From Neisseriaceae bacterium (GTDB lineage: Bacteria; Pseudomonadota; Gammaproteobacteria; Burkholderiales; Neisseriaceae), in the NCBI GenBank assembly GCA_017934045.1, contig JAGBKK010000007.1:62001-126000 (forward strand): a DNA stretch of 64,000 nt, read 5' to 3'. A program made the translations under genes and the position numbers. Positions 38,261-47,571 of the stretch are shown piece by piece. The notes under the pieces are model-generated. The model saw nothing but the letters and a program-made list of their open reading frames with translations, had not been told where the DNA came from and ran no database searches. Each line of letters starts with the position of its first letter. The stretch's first letter is position 1.

Positions 38261-39205
38261 TCAACCAATTTCTTCCGCACCAATGCGATCTTTGAATTGC
38301 GGATTGGGAACCAGCACAATTTTGTTGTCTAATTCTTTCAACACTTTCGGGTCTTTGTTGGGGTAATCCAACTGACTTAAAAAGTAGCGGATACAATTCA
38401 GGCGAGCGCGTTTTTTGTCGTCCGATTTAATCACCGTCCAAGGTGCGTCCCCTGTGTGGGTGTGGAAGAACATTGCATTTTTTGCGTCCGTGTAGTCGTC
38501 CCATTTATCCAACGATTGAATATCGATGGGCGAGAGTTTCCAGTGTTTCAATGGGTCGTTGCGGCGAGACAAAAAGCGGCGAAGTTGCTCTTCACGGCTG
38601 ACCGAAAACCAGAATTTGAATAAATGAATGCCTGAATTAACCAACATTCTTTCCACTTCTGGAGCTTGACGCATAAATTGCAAGTATTCATGCGGTTGGC
38701 AAAAGCCCATCACGCGTTCCACGCCAGCACGGTTGTACCACGAACGGTCGAAAAACACGATTTCGCCAGCGGTAGGTAAGTTTTTGATATAGCGTTGAAA
38801 ATACCATTGACCTTTTTCAATTTCATTCGGTTTTTCCAAAGCCACGGTTCTGGCACCACGCGGATTTAAGTGTTCCATAAAGCGTTTAATCGTGCCGCCC
38901 TTACCTGCCGCATCGCGACCTTCAAACAGGCACACAATGCGTTGTCCTGTGTCTTTCACCCAACTTTGTACTTTGAGTAATTCAATTTGCAGTTTTTTCT
39001 TTTCCGCTTCGTACTGCTTGCGTTGCATACGATTGCGGTAAGGATAACTTTCAGGTAGCGGTGCAGAGCCTGAATCTTCGGCGGTAATGCGACCTTTATA
39101 GCCCAAAACTTCTTCAATAAACACGGGCAAGTTTTCTTTGGTGAGTAAATCAGGATTGATTTTTTCAAGTTTTTCAAAGGGTTCTGGTTGATGAGTGTTA
39201 GCCAT
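38261..39205 (-). CDS. ppk2: Polyphosphate kinase 2 (class I-like)
   Basis: This 314-residue PPK2 has the class I-type order: an N-terminal extension with YPYRNRMQRKQYEAEKKKLQIELLKVQSWVKDTG, Walker A LFEGRDAAGKGGTIKRFMEHLNPRGARTVAL, lid FQRYIKNLPTAGEIVFFDRSWYNRAGVERVMGF, and the C-terminal DDKKRARLNCIRYFLSQLDY. Class I enzymes make GTP or ATP from nucleoside diphosphate and polyphosphate. It is a different subfamily from the kinase at 36370. Divergent from guaA, with a gap of about 285 bases carrying two uptake sequences. Confidence 0.93.
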   Translation of the reverse strand: MANTHQPEPFEKLEKINPDLLTKENLPVFIEEVLGYKGRITAEDSGSAPLPESYPYRNRMQRKQYEAEKKKLQIELLKVQSWVKDTGQRIVCLFEGRDAAGKGGTIKRFMEHLNPRGARTVALEKPNEIEKGQWYFQRYIKNLPTAGEIVFFDRSWYNRAGVERVMGFCQPHEYLQFMRQAPEVERMLVNSGIHLFKFWFSVSREEQLRRFLSRRNDPLKHWKLSPIDIQSLDKWDDYTDAKNAMFFHTHTGDAPWTVIKSDDKKRARLNCIRYFLSQLDYPNKDPKVLKELDNKIVLVPNPQFKDRIGAEEIG

Positions 39206-39489
39206 TTTGGTTGTGCCTTTCGAGAAAAAAGTTTAACGGTGTGTTCGTTTGTGTTTAGAACCAATGCCCTAAATCACGGTATTTGATGAATTTCTAACAC
39301 TGTTTAAGAAATTCCTGCCATAAAAGGCGGTATTCTACCGCAAATAGCGGTTTTCAAAAAGGGGATTATGGGGTTTCTATCACAAAATTTTCAGGCTGCC
39401 TGAAAAGTTATTCATCATCAAAAATCCCCTAATAAAATGTTAAAATCTATTTTTTTTAAATCATTCAGGCTGCCTGAAAACTTAACACT

Positions 39490-41043
39490 ATGGACAAAAT
39501 TCTTATTCTTGACTTTGGCTCGCAGGTGAGCCAACTGATTGCACGGCGTGTGCGTGAAGCGAGCGTTTATTGCGAAATGCACGCGTATGATTATTCGCTC
39601 GAACAAATTAAAGCCTTTAATCCGAAAGGGATTATTCTCTCTGGCGGACCTAATTCCGTGTATAACTCGGATTACCAAGCCGACCCTGAAATACTGAATC
39701 TTGGCGTGCCTGTGTTGGGCATTTGCTATGGTATGCAATGGATTGCTCATACGCTTGGCGGAACAGTGGCTGCGGGCAATCAACGCGAGTTTGGCTATGC
39801 ATCTGTTTCTGTTGAAAAAAATGCTTTGACAGACGGTATTGCCGAGAACAATCAATTAGATGTGTGGATGAGTCATGGCGATAAGGTTGTAGGGCTACCT
39901 GAAAATTTTGTCTCCGTTGCGAATACGCCGTCTTGCCCTGTGGCGATTATGGAAAATGCGGCTAAAAAAATCTACGGCGTGCAGTTTCACCCCGAAGTAA
40001 CGCACACGCCACGCGGCAAGGATATTTTGAACCGCTTTGTATTAGATATTTGCGGGGCAAAACCCGAATGGACAATGCCGAATTTTATCGATGAAGCGGT
40101 GGCAAAAATTCGTCAAACGGTGGGCAATGACGAAGTGATTTTGGGTTTATCAGGCGGCGTGGATTCTTCGGTTGCGGCGGCGTTGATTTATAAAGCGATT
40201 GGTTCGCAACTTACCTGCGTGTTTGTCGATCACGGTTTGTTGCGTTTGAATGAAGCACAAAATGTGCTGAATATGTTTTCAGGCAGCCTGAATGCCAAAA
40301 TTATTCACATTAACGCCGCCGAACAATTTATGTCGAAATTACAAGGTGTTAGCGACCCTGAACAAAAACGCAAAATCATCGGCAAGGAATTTGTGGAAGT
40401 GTTTCAAGCCGAAGCGGCAAAATTGCCGAATGCCAAGTGGCTCGCACAAGGTACGATTTACCCTGATGTGATTGAGAGTGCGGGGGCAAAAACCAAAAAA
40501 GCCCACGCCATTAAATCGCACCACAATGTCGGTGGGCTGCCTGAAACGCTGAATCTTAAATTATTAGAACCCCTGCGAGATTTATTCAAAGACGAAGTGC
40601 GGCAGTTGGGCGTGGCGTTAGGCTTGCCACAAGATATGGTGTATCGACACCCCTTCCCTGGTCCTGGTTTGGGGGTGCGAATTTTGGGCGAAGTGAAAAT
40701 GGAATACGCTGACCTTTTGCGTCGTGCGGACGATATTTTTATTCAAGAATTGCGAAACACCAAAGACGAAAACGGCGTGTCGTGGTATGACAAAACTTCG
40801 CAAGCCTTTGCGGTATTTCTGCCCGTGAAATCAGTGGGCGTTATGGGCGATGGCAGAACTTACGACTATGTTGTCGCTCTGCGTGCGGTGATTACCAACG
40901 ACTTTATGACGGCTCACTGGGCAGAATTGCCATACGACTTATTAGGCAGAGTGAGTAACCGCATTATCAACGAAATCGCAGGCATTAACCGCGTGGTGTA
41001 TGACATATCAGGCAAACCGCCTGCTACGATTGAGTGGGAGTAG
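39490..41043 (+). CDS. guaA: GMP synthase (glutamine-hydrolysing)
   Basis: This 517-residue enzyme converts XMP to GMP. It has an N-terminal glutamine amidotransferase with catalytic Cys in VLGICYGMQ and His-Glu in [10 protein letters not shown], then the ATP pyrophosphatase with the P-loop [15 protein letters not shown], and the C-terminal dimerisation domain [16 protein letters not shown] to [10 protein letters not shown]. An in-frame uptake sequence gives FSGSLNAK. It is followed by an AT-rich gene of different character. Confidence 0.98.
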   Translation: MDKILILDFGSQVSQLIARRVREASVYCEMHAYDYSLEQIKAFNPKGIILSGGPNSVYNSDYQADPEILNLGVPVLGICYGMQWIAHTLGGTVAAGNQREFGYASVSVEKNALTDGIAENNQLDVWMSHGDKVVGLPENFVSVANTPSCPVAIMENAAKKIYGVQFHPEVTHTPRGKDILNRFVLDICGAKPEWTMPNFIDEAVAKIRQTVGNDEVILGLSGGVDSSVAAALIYKAIGSQLTCVFVDHGLLRLNEAQNVLNMFSGSLNAKIIHINAAEQFMSKLQGVSDPEQKRKIIGKEFVEVFQAEAAKLPNAKWLAQGTIYPDVIESAGAKTKKAHAIKSHHNVGGLPETLNLKLLEPLRDLFKDEVRQLGVALGLPQDMVYRHPFPGPGLGVRILGEVKMEYADLLRRADDIFIQELRNTKDENGVSWYDKTSQAFAVFLPVKSVGVMGDGRTYDYVVALRAVITNDFMTAHWAELPYDLLGRVSNRIINEIAGINRVVYDISGKPPATIEWE

Positions 41044-41179
41044 TGCTATTTTTAGAAATGCTTTAAAATCGGCACTTATCGCTTATTGTAATGAGCGAAT
41101 GGGACAAAATTGGGTAAAGGTTCTACAAAGAATCAATCCAACAATGGTTTCGATTGACTTTTAAAATTGTGAAAAACAT

Positions 41180-42307
41180 ATGAAAAAATCACAGGCTAGG
41201 GGTTATCTTTTGGAGATAGTTCTATCTAAATTGATTGAAATAAATGGATATGAAATTATCAAAAAAGCAGATGATAATGAAATTGTATCGAAACCTAATG
41301 GATTAAATGTTAGGGGGCGTGGGGGATTTCACCAATTTGATACGCTGGGAAAATTTAAAATTACGCCCCCTTTTATTTATCCTTTAAGATTGTTTGTAGA
41401 AGCTAAATTTTATGATGTTCAGAAGAAAGTTGGTATTGATAGAGTTAGAATGGGTGTGGGTATTTTAGAAGATGTAAATACCAATTATTCAACAGTAAAA
41501 ACGAATAATGAAAAATTATCTGTTGAAAGATACCAATACCATTATGCAATTTTTTCAACTTCAGGTTTCACAGAAGATGCTCAACGCTTTGCGATTGCAC
41601 ACAAAATTCATTTAATCGATTTAACATGTGATGAGTATGAAACAATCATAGAGCCAATTAGAGAAATTGTAGAAAAAATAGATGATATTTTTTCGCAAAG
41701 AAATGATAATATTCCGAAAGAAAAATTTTCTTTATTTAAAGAATACTTTTTTAAAGTGATTAATGAAAAAATAGATGAGATAGATGAGAGTGTTTATATT
41801 CGGGAATTAATAAATACAATACCTGATTTAAATATAGATACTGTTACAGAATTGGTACAAAAGATAATTGATTTAAAGCAAAATATTGCTGGGCAACTTA
41901 TTTATTTGGCTACTGGAAATAGTCCATATATAATTCCCCTGTTTTCAAATAAAAATGTTAATGAAATATTGAAAAAAAATCCTCATCAAGATGTTGCCAT
42001 AACTTGGGAAGAAGGAAATTCAAATAAATGGACTATTACATTGAATAATGAACAAAAGCCTATAATAAAATTTACTTTACCCGAGATACTTCATCAGTAT
42101 ATGATTTCGGATAAAAATCGCATAGGATATAATGCAATAAACATAAAAAACAATCAAATAAATAGATTGGTATTTATTGCATATCTTGACGATGATAATC
42201 CAACACTTTGTACCCTAAAATTCAACGGAGAATTTACAAAACAAATTAGTAGACGAAGCAAATCAATCGTCAGAGTAGGCAGGCTGACTACCGTAATGGC
42301 AGAATAA
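41180..42307 (+). CDS. Solitary PD-(D/E)XK restriction endonuclease-like protein
   Basis: This 375-residue protein has an N-terminal nuclease core of the Mrr-like restriction type: ARGYLLEIVLSKLIEINGYEI (helix Glu), then GRGGFHQFDTLGKFK (active-site Asp) and PLRLFVEAKFYD (ExK). Residues ~180-375 are AT-rich-encoded and I recognise no domain there; the very end is basic (KQISRRSKSIVRVGR). It is much more AT-rich than guaA and proC on either side and has no partner methyltransferase next to it. By family it should cut DNA, perhaps modified or foreign; that is inference. Confidence 0.75.
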   Translation: MKKSQARGYLLEIVLSKLIEINGYEIIKKADDNEIVSKPNGLNVRGRGGFHQFDTLGKFKITPPFIYPLRLFVEAKFYDVQKKVGIDRVRMGVGILEDVNTNYSTVKTNNEKLSVERYQYHYAIFSTSGFTEDAQRFAIAHKIHLIDLTCDEYETIIEPIREIVEKIDDIFSQRNDNIPKEKFSLFKEYFFKVINEKIDEIDESVYIRELINTIPDLNIDTVTELVQKIIDLKQNIAGQLIYLATGNSPYIIPLFSNKNVNEILKKNPHQDVAITWEEGNSNKWTITLNNEQKPIIKFTLPEILHQYMISDKNRIGYNAINIKNNQINRLVFIAYLDDDNPTLCTLKFNGEFTKQISRRSKSIVRVGRLTTVMAE

Positions 42308-42337
42308 TTTTCAGGCAGCCTAAAAAAGGATAACACT

Positions 42338-43132
42338 ATGAAAAATATATACTTTCTTGGCGGTGGTAATATGTGTGCCGCCTTACTTTCTCGCTTAAAA
42401 AATAACGGCGATTTTGCCTTGTTTGTGGCAGAACAAAACGAAGAGCGGCAAGCGTTTTTGCGGCAAGCGTTTGATATTACAGTAGAAAATGCCCTACCTG
42501 CTTTAACGGCAGACGATATTTTACTGCTTGCCGTCAAACCGCAGGATATGCAAAATGCCTTATCAAGCGTACAAGCCAACGGTGCGTTGGTGCTGTCGAT
42601 TGCCGCAGGTTTAAATTGTCAGACGCTATCTAACTGGTTAAACGGCACACACCGCATTGTGCGGATTATGCCGAATACGCCTGCACAAATCGGTATGGGT
42701 ATGGCAGGCTTATTTGCCGATAGTGGCGTATCTTCTGACGATAAATCATTAGCCCAAACCATTATGAACGCTGTCGGCAAAACGATTTGGGTTACAAACG
42801 AAGACGATTTACACACCATCACCGCCATTTCAGGCAGCGGTCCTGCGTATGTGTTTTATTTAATGAACGCCCTATTTCAGGCAGCCTGCGATTTAGGTAT
42901 GTCAAAAGACAACGCACGGCAGTCGGTTTTGCAAACCTTTATCGGTGCGGCAAATTTGGCACAGCAATCAGGCGAAGACTTTGGCGAATTGCAACACAAA
43001 GTAACTTCCAAAGGCGGCACTACGGCGGCGGCGTTAGCAGTGTTTGAAAACGCTCAAACCGATAAAATAATCCAACAAGCGGTCATCGCTTGCCAAAATC
43101 GTTCGATTGAAATGGGCAAAGAAATGGGTTAA
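42338..43132 (+). CDS. proC: Pyrroline-5-carboxylate reductase
   Basis: This 264-residue enzyme performs the last step of proline synthesis. The Rossmann motif is YFLGGGNMCAALLSRL, followed by DDILLLAVKPQDM, RIMPNTPAQIGMGMAGLF, SGSGPAYVFYLMNAL and the C-terminal VTSKGGTTAAALAVFE. Length is standard. Two uptake-type sequences are read within SGSGPAYV and FQAACD, conserved positions of the family. It ends shortly before the SPFH gene. Confidence 0.96.
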   Translation: MKNIYFLGGGNMCAALLSRLKNNGDFALFVAEQNEERQAFLRQAFDITVENALPALTADDILLLAVKPQDMQNALSSVQANGALVLSIAAGLNCQTLSNWLNGTHRIVRIMPNTPAQIGMGMAGLFADSGVSSDDKSLAQTIMNAVGKTIWVTNEDDLHTITAISGSGPAYVFYLMNALFQAACDLGMSKDNARQSVLQTFIGAANLAQQSGEDFGELQHKVTSKGGTTAAALAVFENAQTDKIIQQAVIACQNRSIEMGKEMG

Positions 43133-43201
43133 TTCAATCTTTCAGGCTGCCTGAAAGTGGTAAAATTTTCGCTTTATCAATCATTATTTTGGAGACTGAA
43201 A

Positions 43202-44479
43202 ATGGGACTGATTGTGGCAGCGTTTGACGCAATTTCGGGTAACTTGGCTGACCAGTGGTTGGATGTGGTGGAAGCTGCGGATATGCACGAGGGCGTGGTG
43301 ATGACCAAAGGCGTTTCCGTGCGACGCGGCGAAAAACGCAATAATAATAACAAGGGTTCGTCTGATGTTATCAGCAACGGTTCAATTATTCATGTCAATC
43401 AAAATCAATTTATGATGTTGGTCGATGGCGGCAAAATTGTCGATTATTCCGCCGAGCCTGGTTATTATAAAGTCGATAATTCGTCTATGCCCAGTTTGTT
43501 TAATGGCGAATTTAAAGATTCCTTAATAGACGCTTGGAATCGTTTTAAGTTTTCAGGCACGCCAAGCCAAAAACAAGAAGTGTATTTTATTAACCTGCAA
43601 GAGATTAAAGGCATTAAGTTTGGCACACCTAATCCTTTGAATTATTTTGATAATTTCTACAATGCCGAATTATTTGTGCGTTCGTTTGGTACTTATTCAA
43701 TTAAGATTACTGACCCTATTAAGTTTTTTCAGGAAGCCTGTCCAAGAAATACATCGCAGGTTCATATTAACGATATTAACGAACAATATCTGTCGGAATT
43801 TTTAGAAGCATTGCAAACGGCAATCAATCAAATATCGATTGACGGCATTCGTATTTCGCACCTACCTTCCAAAGGGCGTGAATTGTCGCAATTTATGGCA
43901 CAAACTTTGGACGATTCGTGGAAAGAAATTCGCGGTATGGAAGTGCTGTCGGTGGGGATTGCCAGCATTTCTTACGATGATGAATCCAAAGAAATCATCA
44001 ATATGCGTAATAAAGGGTCAGTGCTGACCGACCCTAATATCCGCGAAGGCTATGTGCAAGGCTCAATCGCACGCGGTATGGAAGCCGCAGGCAGTAACGA
44101 AGCAGGAGCAGGCACTTCGTTTATGGGTATGGGCATTGGCATGGCGGCAGGCGGTGGCTTTATGGGGCAATCATCGCAAACCAATTTACAACAAATGCAA
44201 ATGCAGCAACAACAAGCCCAAGCAACGCAACAAGCCACTGCCAACGAATGGCAATGTGCGTGCGGAGCGAAAAACAGCGGCAAATTCTGCGGCTCGTGTG
44301 GTACGCAAAAACCTGAAAACAACAAATGTTCTCAATGTGGCACTGTCCTACCCCAAAACGCCAAATTCTGCACCGAATGCGGCACAAAAGTTGCCACCGC
44401 AAGCATTTGCGGTAAATGTGGTGCAAGCGTTGTGGTAGGAGCAAAATTCTGCAATGAATGTGGCGAAAAATTAGGGTGA
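43202..44479 (+). CDS. SPFH-domain protein with C-terminal zinc ribbons (YdjI-like)
   Basis: This 425-residue protein starts at MGLIVAAFDAISGNLADQWLD (GGAG upstream). It has an SPFH (band 7-like) domain over ~30-270 of the type annotated 'virion core protein-like' in B. subtilis YdjI, a Gly/Met-rich stretch (~295-330), a Gln-rich stretch (QQMQMQQQQAQATQQ), and three CxxC-CxxC zinc ribbons (CACGAKNSGKFCGSCG; CSQCGTVLPQNAKFCTECG; CGKCGASVVVGAKFCNECG). In Bacillus the homologue partners PspA on the membrane. Here the partners (zinc ribbon and TPM genes) lie beyond the inserted restriction-modification gene. Confidence 0.85.
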   Translation: MGLIVAAFDAISGNLADQWLDVVEAADMHEGVVMTKGVSVRRGEKRNNNNKGSSDVISNGSIIHVNQNQFMMLVDGGKIVDYSAEPGYYKVDNSSMPSLFNGEFKDSLIDAWNRFKFSGTPSQKQEVYFINLQEIKGIKFGTPNPLNYFDNFYNAELFVRSFGTYSIKITDPIKFFQEACPRNTSQVHINDINEQYLSEFLEALQTAINQISIDGIRISHLPSKGRELSQFMAQTLDDSWKEIRGMEVLSVGIASISYDDESKEIINMRNKGSVLTDPNIREGYVQGSIARGMEAAGSNEAGAGTSFMGMGIGMAAGGGFMGQSSQTNLQQMQMQQQQAQATQQATANEWQCACGAKNSGKFCGSCGTQKPENNKCSQCGTVLPQNAKFCTECGTKVATASICGKCGASVVVGAKFCNECGEKLG

Positions 44480-44529
44480 TTGGGGGGTTTTCAGGCTGCC
44501 TGAAAAGCATATTTAAGGAATTAAACAAA

Positions 44530-46497
44530 GTGAAACAATTTACATTTATTGATTTATTTGCTGGTATTGGCGGTTTTCATTTAGCCATGGAAGATATAGG
44601 CGGTAAATGTGTTTTTTCTTCTGAAATTGATGAATATGCTCGAAAAACTTATGAATATAATTTTAAAGATAAAAATAAGGAATTGTTTGAACAGGGATTA
44701 TTTAATGATGATATTAGAAAAATAAGTCCTGTTGATTTACCTGATTTTGATGTGTTGTGTGCAGGTTTTCCGTGTCAGCCATTTAGTCAAGCAGGTTATA
44801 AAAGAGGATTTAATGATACGCACAAATCGGAGCGAGGTAATTTATTTTTTAATATTGTAGATATTTTAAAATATAAAAGACCCAAAGCATTTTTTTTAGA
44901 AAATGTGCGTGGTATTATTAATCATGATAATGGTAGAACATTTCAAACTATTCGTAAAATTATAGAAAACGAATTAGAATACAGTTTTTATTACAAAATA
45001 GTTAAAGCTTCTGATTATGGATTGCCACAATTAAGACCACGCACTTTTATGATTGGTTTTCGTGATGACGGATTATTGCGTAATTTTCAATTTCCAGCAA
45101 ACACGCCTTTAAAATACAATATGTCTGATATTTGGGGTGGAGAATGTGATAGAGAAATTGGTTATACATTGCGAGTGGGCGGACGCGGTTCCAAAATTGG
45201 CGATAGAAGAAATTGGGATCATTATTTAGTCAATGGTGAAGTGCGACAAATAATGCCAGAACAAGCCAAAAAAATGCAAGGATTTCCTGATGATTTTGTA
45301 TTTCCTGTACCTAAATCACAAGCAATGAAACAATTAGGAAATAGTGTTGCGGTTGATGCAATAAAAATATGTGCATCATCTTTAATAAATTATATGAATG
45401 AATTAGACAAAAATAATGGAGATAACACGATGAAATCTTCTAAAAATAAAGGTGAATGGACAGAATTATATGTTTTTCTTAAATTATTACATGATAAACA
45501 ATTAGTTTTGGCTAATTCATCATTAGAAGAAACACAAAAAATTTTTCAAGTTGATAAAGTTACCACATTAAATATACAACAAGATTATTATTTATCTGAA
45601 AATGATAATATCATCGTGAAAAATAAACAAACAGGAAAAGAAAAAATTATCAATATATCTGAATTATTAAACAATGATATATTGCAACAATTAGCACTAA
45701 CAATCAAAAATCAACAAGGAGCAAGTTTTGAAATATCAGAATTTGAATTAATCAGTACACAATTAGGTATTTCATTGATTAAAGGTGGAAATGCAAATCA
45801 AAAATCTGATATTGTATTGGATATTCAAAATCAGGATATGAAATATCAAGACAATGGTTTTGGTATCAAATCTTATTTAGGTAATAAGCCCACTTTACTA
45901 AATGCTTCTGGTAATACAAATTTCATTTATCAAGTAAAAAATTTGTCGCCAAAATTGTTAGATAAAATCAATGCTATTGATACTCGAACGAAATTAAAGG
46001 ATAGAATTTCTGCTATCTATGAAAATGACGGTGAATTGTGTTTTGATAGAATAGAACAAACAACAATGGCATATAATTTAGATTTAGTAGATAGTTGTAT
46101 GCCTAAATTGATTTCTTTAATGTTATTGGAGTTTCATCATAATCGTACAAATAAAATTGATGATAATTTAAATGCGGTATTCAGTAAATATAATAATTTA
46201 TTTTCTACCGATTTATTAGGATTAAAAATTAAAATTAAAAAACTATTAGTGGCAGTTTTATTAGGTTTTTTTGCAGGTAGCAAATGGGACGGAAAATATT
46301 TGGCACAAGGAACGATTGTTGTCAAACAAGACGGAGAACAAGTGGCTTATCATATTACTGATTTGGAAAATTTAGAAAATTATTTATATCAAAATATTCG
46401 TTTTGATACGCCATCAACAACAAGACATAGATATGGCTCTTTATTTATTGAAAATGGGCAATTATATTTTAAACTGAATTTACAACTGCGATTTTAA
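44530..46497 (+). CDS. Fused C5-cytosine methyltransferase / HpaII-type restriction endonuclease
   Basis: This is a single 655-residue frame. The start is taken at GTG 44530, with AAGGA ten bases upstream; the frame is open further up, but that part overlaps the previous gene and an uptake sequence. Residues 1-299 are a C5-methyltransferase: motif I FIDLFAGIGGFHLA, motif IV GFPCQPFSQAG with catalytic Cys82, ENVRG at 124, QLRPRTFMIGF, and QLGNSVAVDAIK. Residues 301-655 look like an HpaII-family endonuclease: NKGEWTELYVFLKLL at the start, FFAGSKWDGKYLAQG, and DTPSTTRHRYG with KLNLQLRF at the end. GGAG at 45418 precedes an internal ATG at 45430, which would give a free 355-residue endonuclease. 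HpaII homologues cut CCGG. AT-rich insertion. Confidence 0.85.
   Translation: MKQFTFIDLFAGIGGFHLAMEDIGGKCVFSSEIDEYARKTYEYNFKDKNKELFEQGLFNDDIRKISPVDLPDFDVLCAGFPCQPFSQAGYKRGFNDTHKSERGNLFFNIVDILKYKRPKAFFLENVRGIINHDNGRTFQTIRKIIENELEYSFYYKIVKASDYGLPQLRPRTFMIGFRDDGLLRNFQFPANTPLKYNMSDIWGGECDREIGYTLRVGGRGSKIGDRRNWDHYLVNGEVRQIMPEQAKKMQGFPDDFVFPVPKSQAMKQLGNSVAVDAIKICASSLINYMNELDKNNGDNTMKSSKNKGEWTELYVFLKLLHDKQLVLANSSLEETQKIFQVDKVTTLNIQQDYYLSENDNIIVKNKQTGKEKIINISELLNNDILQQLALTIKNQQGASFEISEFELISTQLGISLIKGGNANQKSDIVLDIQNQDMKYQDNGFGIKSYLGNKPTLLNASGNTNFIYQVKNLSPKLLDKINAIDTRTKLKDRISAIYENDGELCFDRIEQTTMAYNLDLVDSCMPKLISLMLLEFHHNRTNKIDDNLNAVFSKYNNLFSTDLLGLKIKIKKLLVAVLLGFFAGSKWDGKYLAQGTIVVKQDGEQVAYHITDLENLENYLYQNIRFDTPSTTRHRYGSLFIENGQLYFKLNLQLRF
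45418..45432 (+). promoter_or_regulatory. Internal ribosome-binding site and start codon for the restriction half
   Basis: GGAG (45418-45421), eight bases, then ATG (45430-45432) in the same frame as the fused gene. Spacing is ideal. Translation from here would give a free restriction endonuclease of normal HpaII-family length. The preceding A5 tract (45409-45413) decides whether the upstream methyltransferase reads into it. Confidence 0.7.
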
Positions 46498-46518
46498 TTT
46501 TTCAGGCAGCCTGAAATT

Positions 46519-47571
46519 ATGAGTATCACAAACTACAAATGTATTGGCTGTTCTGCCCCCATTTCATTTAATCCCAAAATAGGTGGGTTTAAGTGTGAAT
46601 ATTGCGGCAGGACTTGTACCGAAGACGAATTACAAGCGTTTGTTGAAAAAACCGAAGAAAAATGGGCAGAAAAACACGCCCACGAAACGCACGATGACGG
46701 CACAGAAGTTCGCCAATATAATTGTCCGAATTGCGGAGCCGAAGTGGTGTGCGGCGACACCACCACCGCTTCGTTTTGTTATTACTGCCATTCGCCTGTG
46801 ATTATTGAAAGTCGTTTGCAGGGCAATTTTCGTCCGCATAAAATTATTCCGTTCAAAATCGACCAAAAACAAGCAGTGCAGAAATTTGCCGAATGGACAA
46901 GCGATAAAAAATTTCTACCCAAAGATTTTACCGTTTCAAATCAACAACATAACATTATCGGCGTGTATCTGCCCTATTGGGATATTGATATTGACGCAGA
47001 CATTGATTATCACGCCACCGCAGCAACCGAACACCGCCGCCTGCGTGGCGATCGTGAAGAAATCACCACCGAACGCTATCGTATCGAACGCGGCGGCACT
47101 ATGCATATGCCTGCCATTCGTTTTTTATCGTTTAACAAAATCAATCAACACTTAATCAACGCCATTAACCCTTTTAATTCGGCTGATGAAACGGCGTTTA
47201 ACACAGGTTATTTAAGCGGTTTTCAGTCAGAACGCTTTACCTTGCCGCAGGAGACTGCCGAACGCTCTGCCCTGCAACAAGCCACGCAACACGCTCTGTT
47301 TCAACTGCGAGCGTCCGCTAATTGCGATCGCATTTTGGACGAACAAGACAACAGCCAATATCGTGTGGCTGATGTGGCATACACCTTACTGCCCGTGTAT
47401 ATTTTGAATTATCACTATCGTGGCGTGGATTACCAATTTGCCGTCAATGGACAGACAGGCGTCGCCGCAGGCGATTTGCCCACCGATACCGTGAAAGTGG
47501 GCATTTTCGCCACCATTATTGGCTTGATTGTGCTGATTTTGGCACTTTTGGGAGGATTTTTCTTATGGTAA
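46519..47571 (+). CDS. Zinc-ribbon membrane protein (YdjG-like)
   Basis: This 350-residue protein has two TFIIB-type zinc ribbons at the N-terminus (YKCIGCSAPISF...FKCEYCGRTC and YNCPNCGAEVVCGD...FCYYCHSPV), a soluble middle domain (LPYWDIDIDADIDYHATAATEH; VYILNYHYRGVDYQFAVNGQTG) and one C-terminal membrane helix (GIFATIIGLIVLILALLGGFF). The order fits B. subtilis YdjG, partner of the SPFH protein YdjI. It overlaps the next gene by 7 bases (ATGGTAA), so the two are translationally coupled. Confidence 0.82.
   Translation: MSITNYKCIGCSAPISFNPKIGGFKCEYCGRTCTEDELQAFVEKTEEKWAEKHAHETHDDGTEVRQYNCPNCGAEVVCGDTTTASFCYYCHSPVIIESRLQGNFRPHKIIPFKIDQKQAVQKFAEWTSDKKFLPKDFTVSNQQHNIIGVYLPYWDIDIDADIDYHATAATEHRRLRGDREEITTERYRIERGGTMHMPAIRFLSFNKINQHLINAINPFNSADETAFNTGYLSGFQSERFTLPQETAERSALQQATQHALFQLRASANCDRILDEQDNSQYRVADVAYTLLPVYILNYHYRGVDYQFAVNGQTGVAAGDLPTDTVKVGIFATIIGLIVLILALLGGFFLW

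Noticed and set aside
44458..44529. Upstream extension of the methyltransferase fusion
   Set aside because: It overlaps the SPFH gene and an uptake sequence; GTG 44530 has AAGGA upstream and places motif I at the normal distance.
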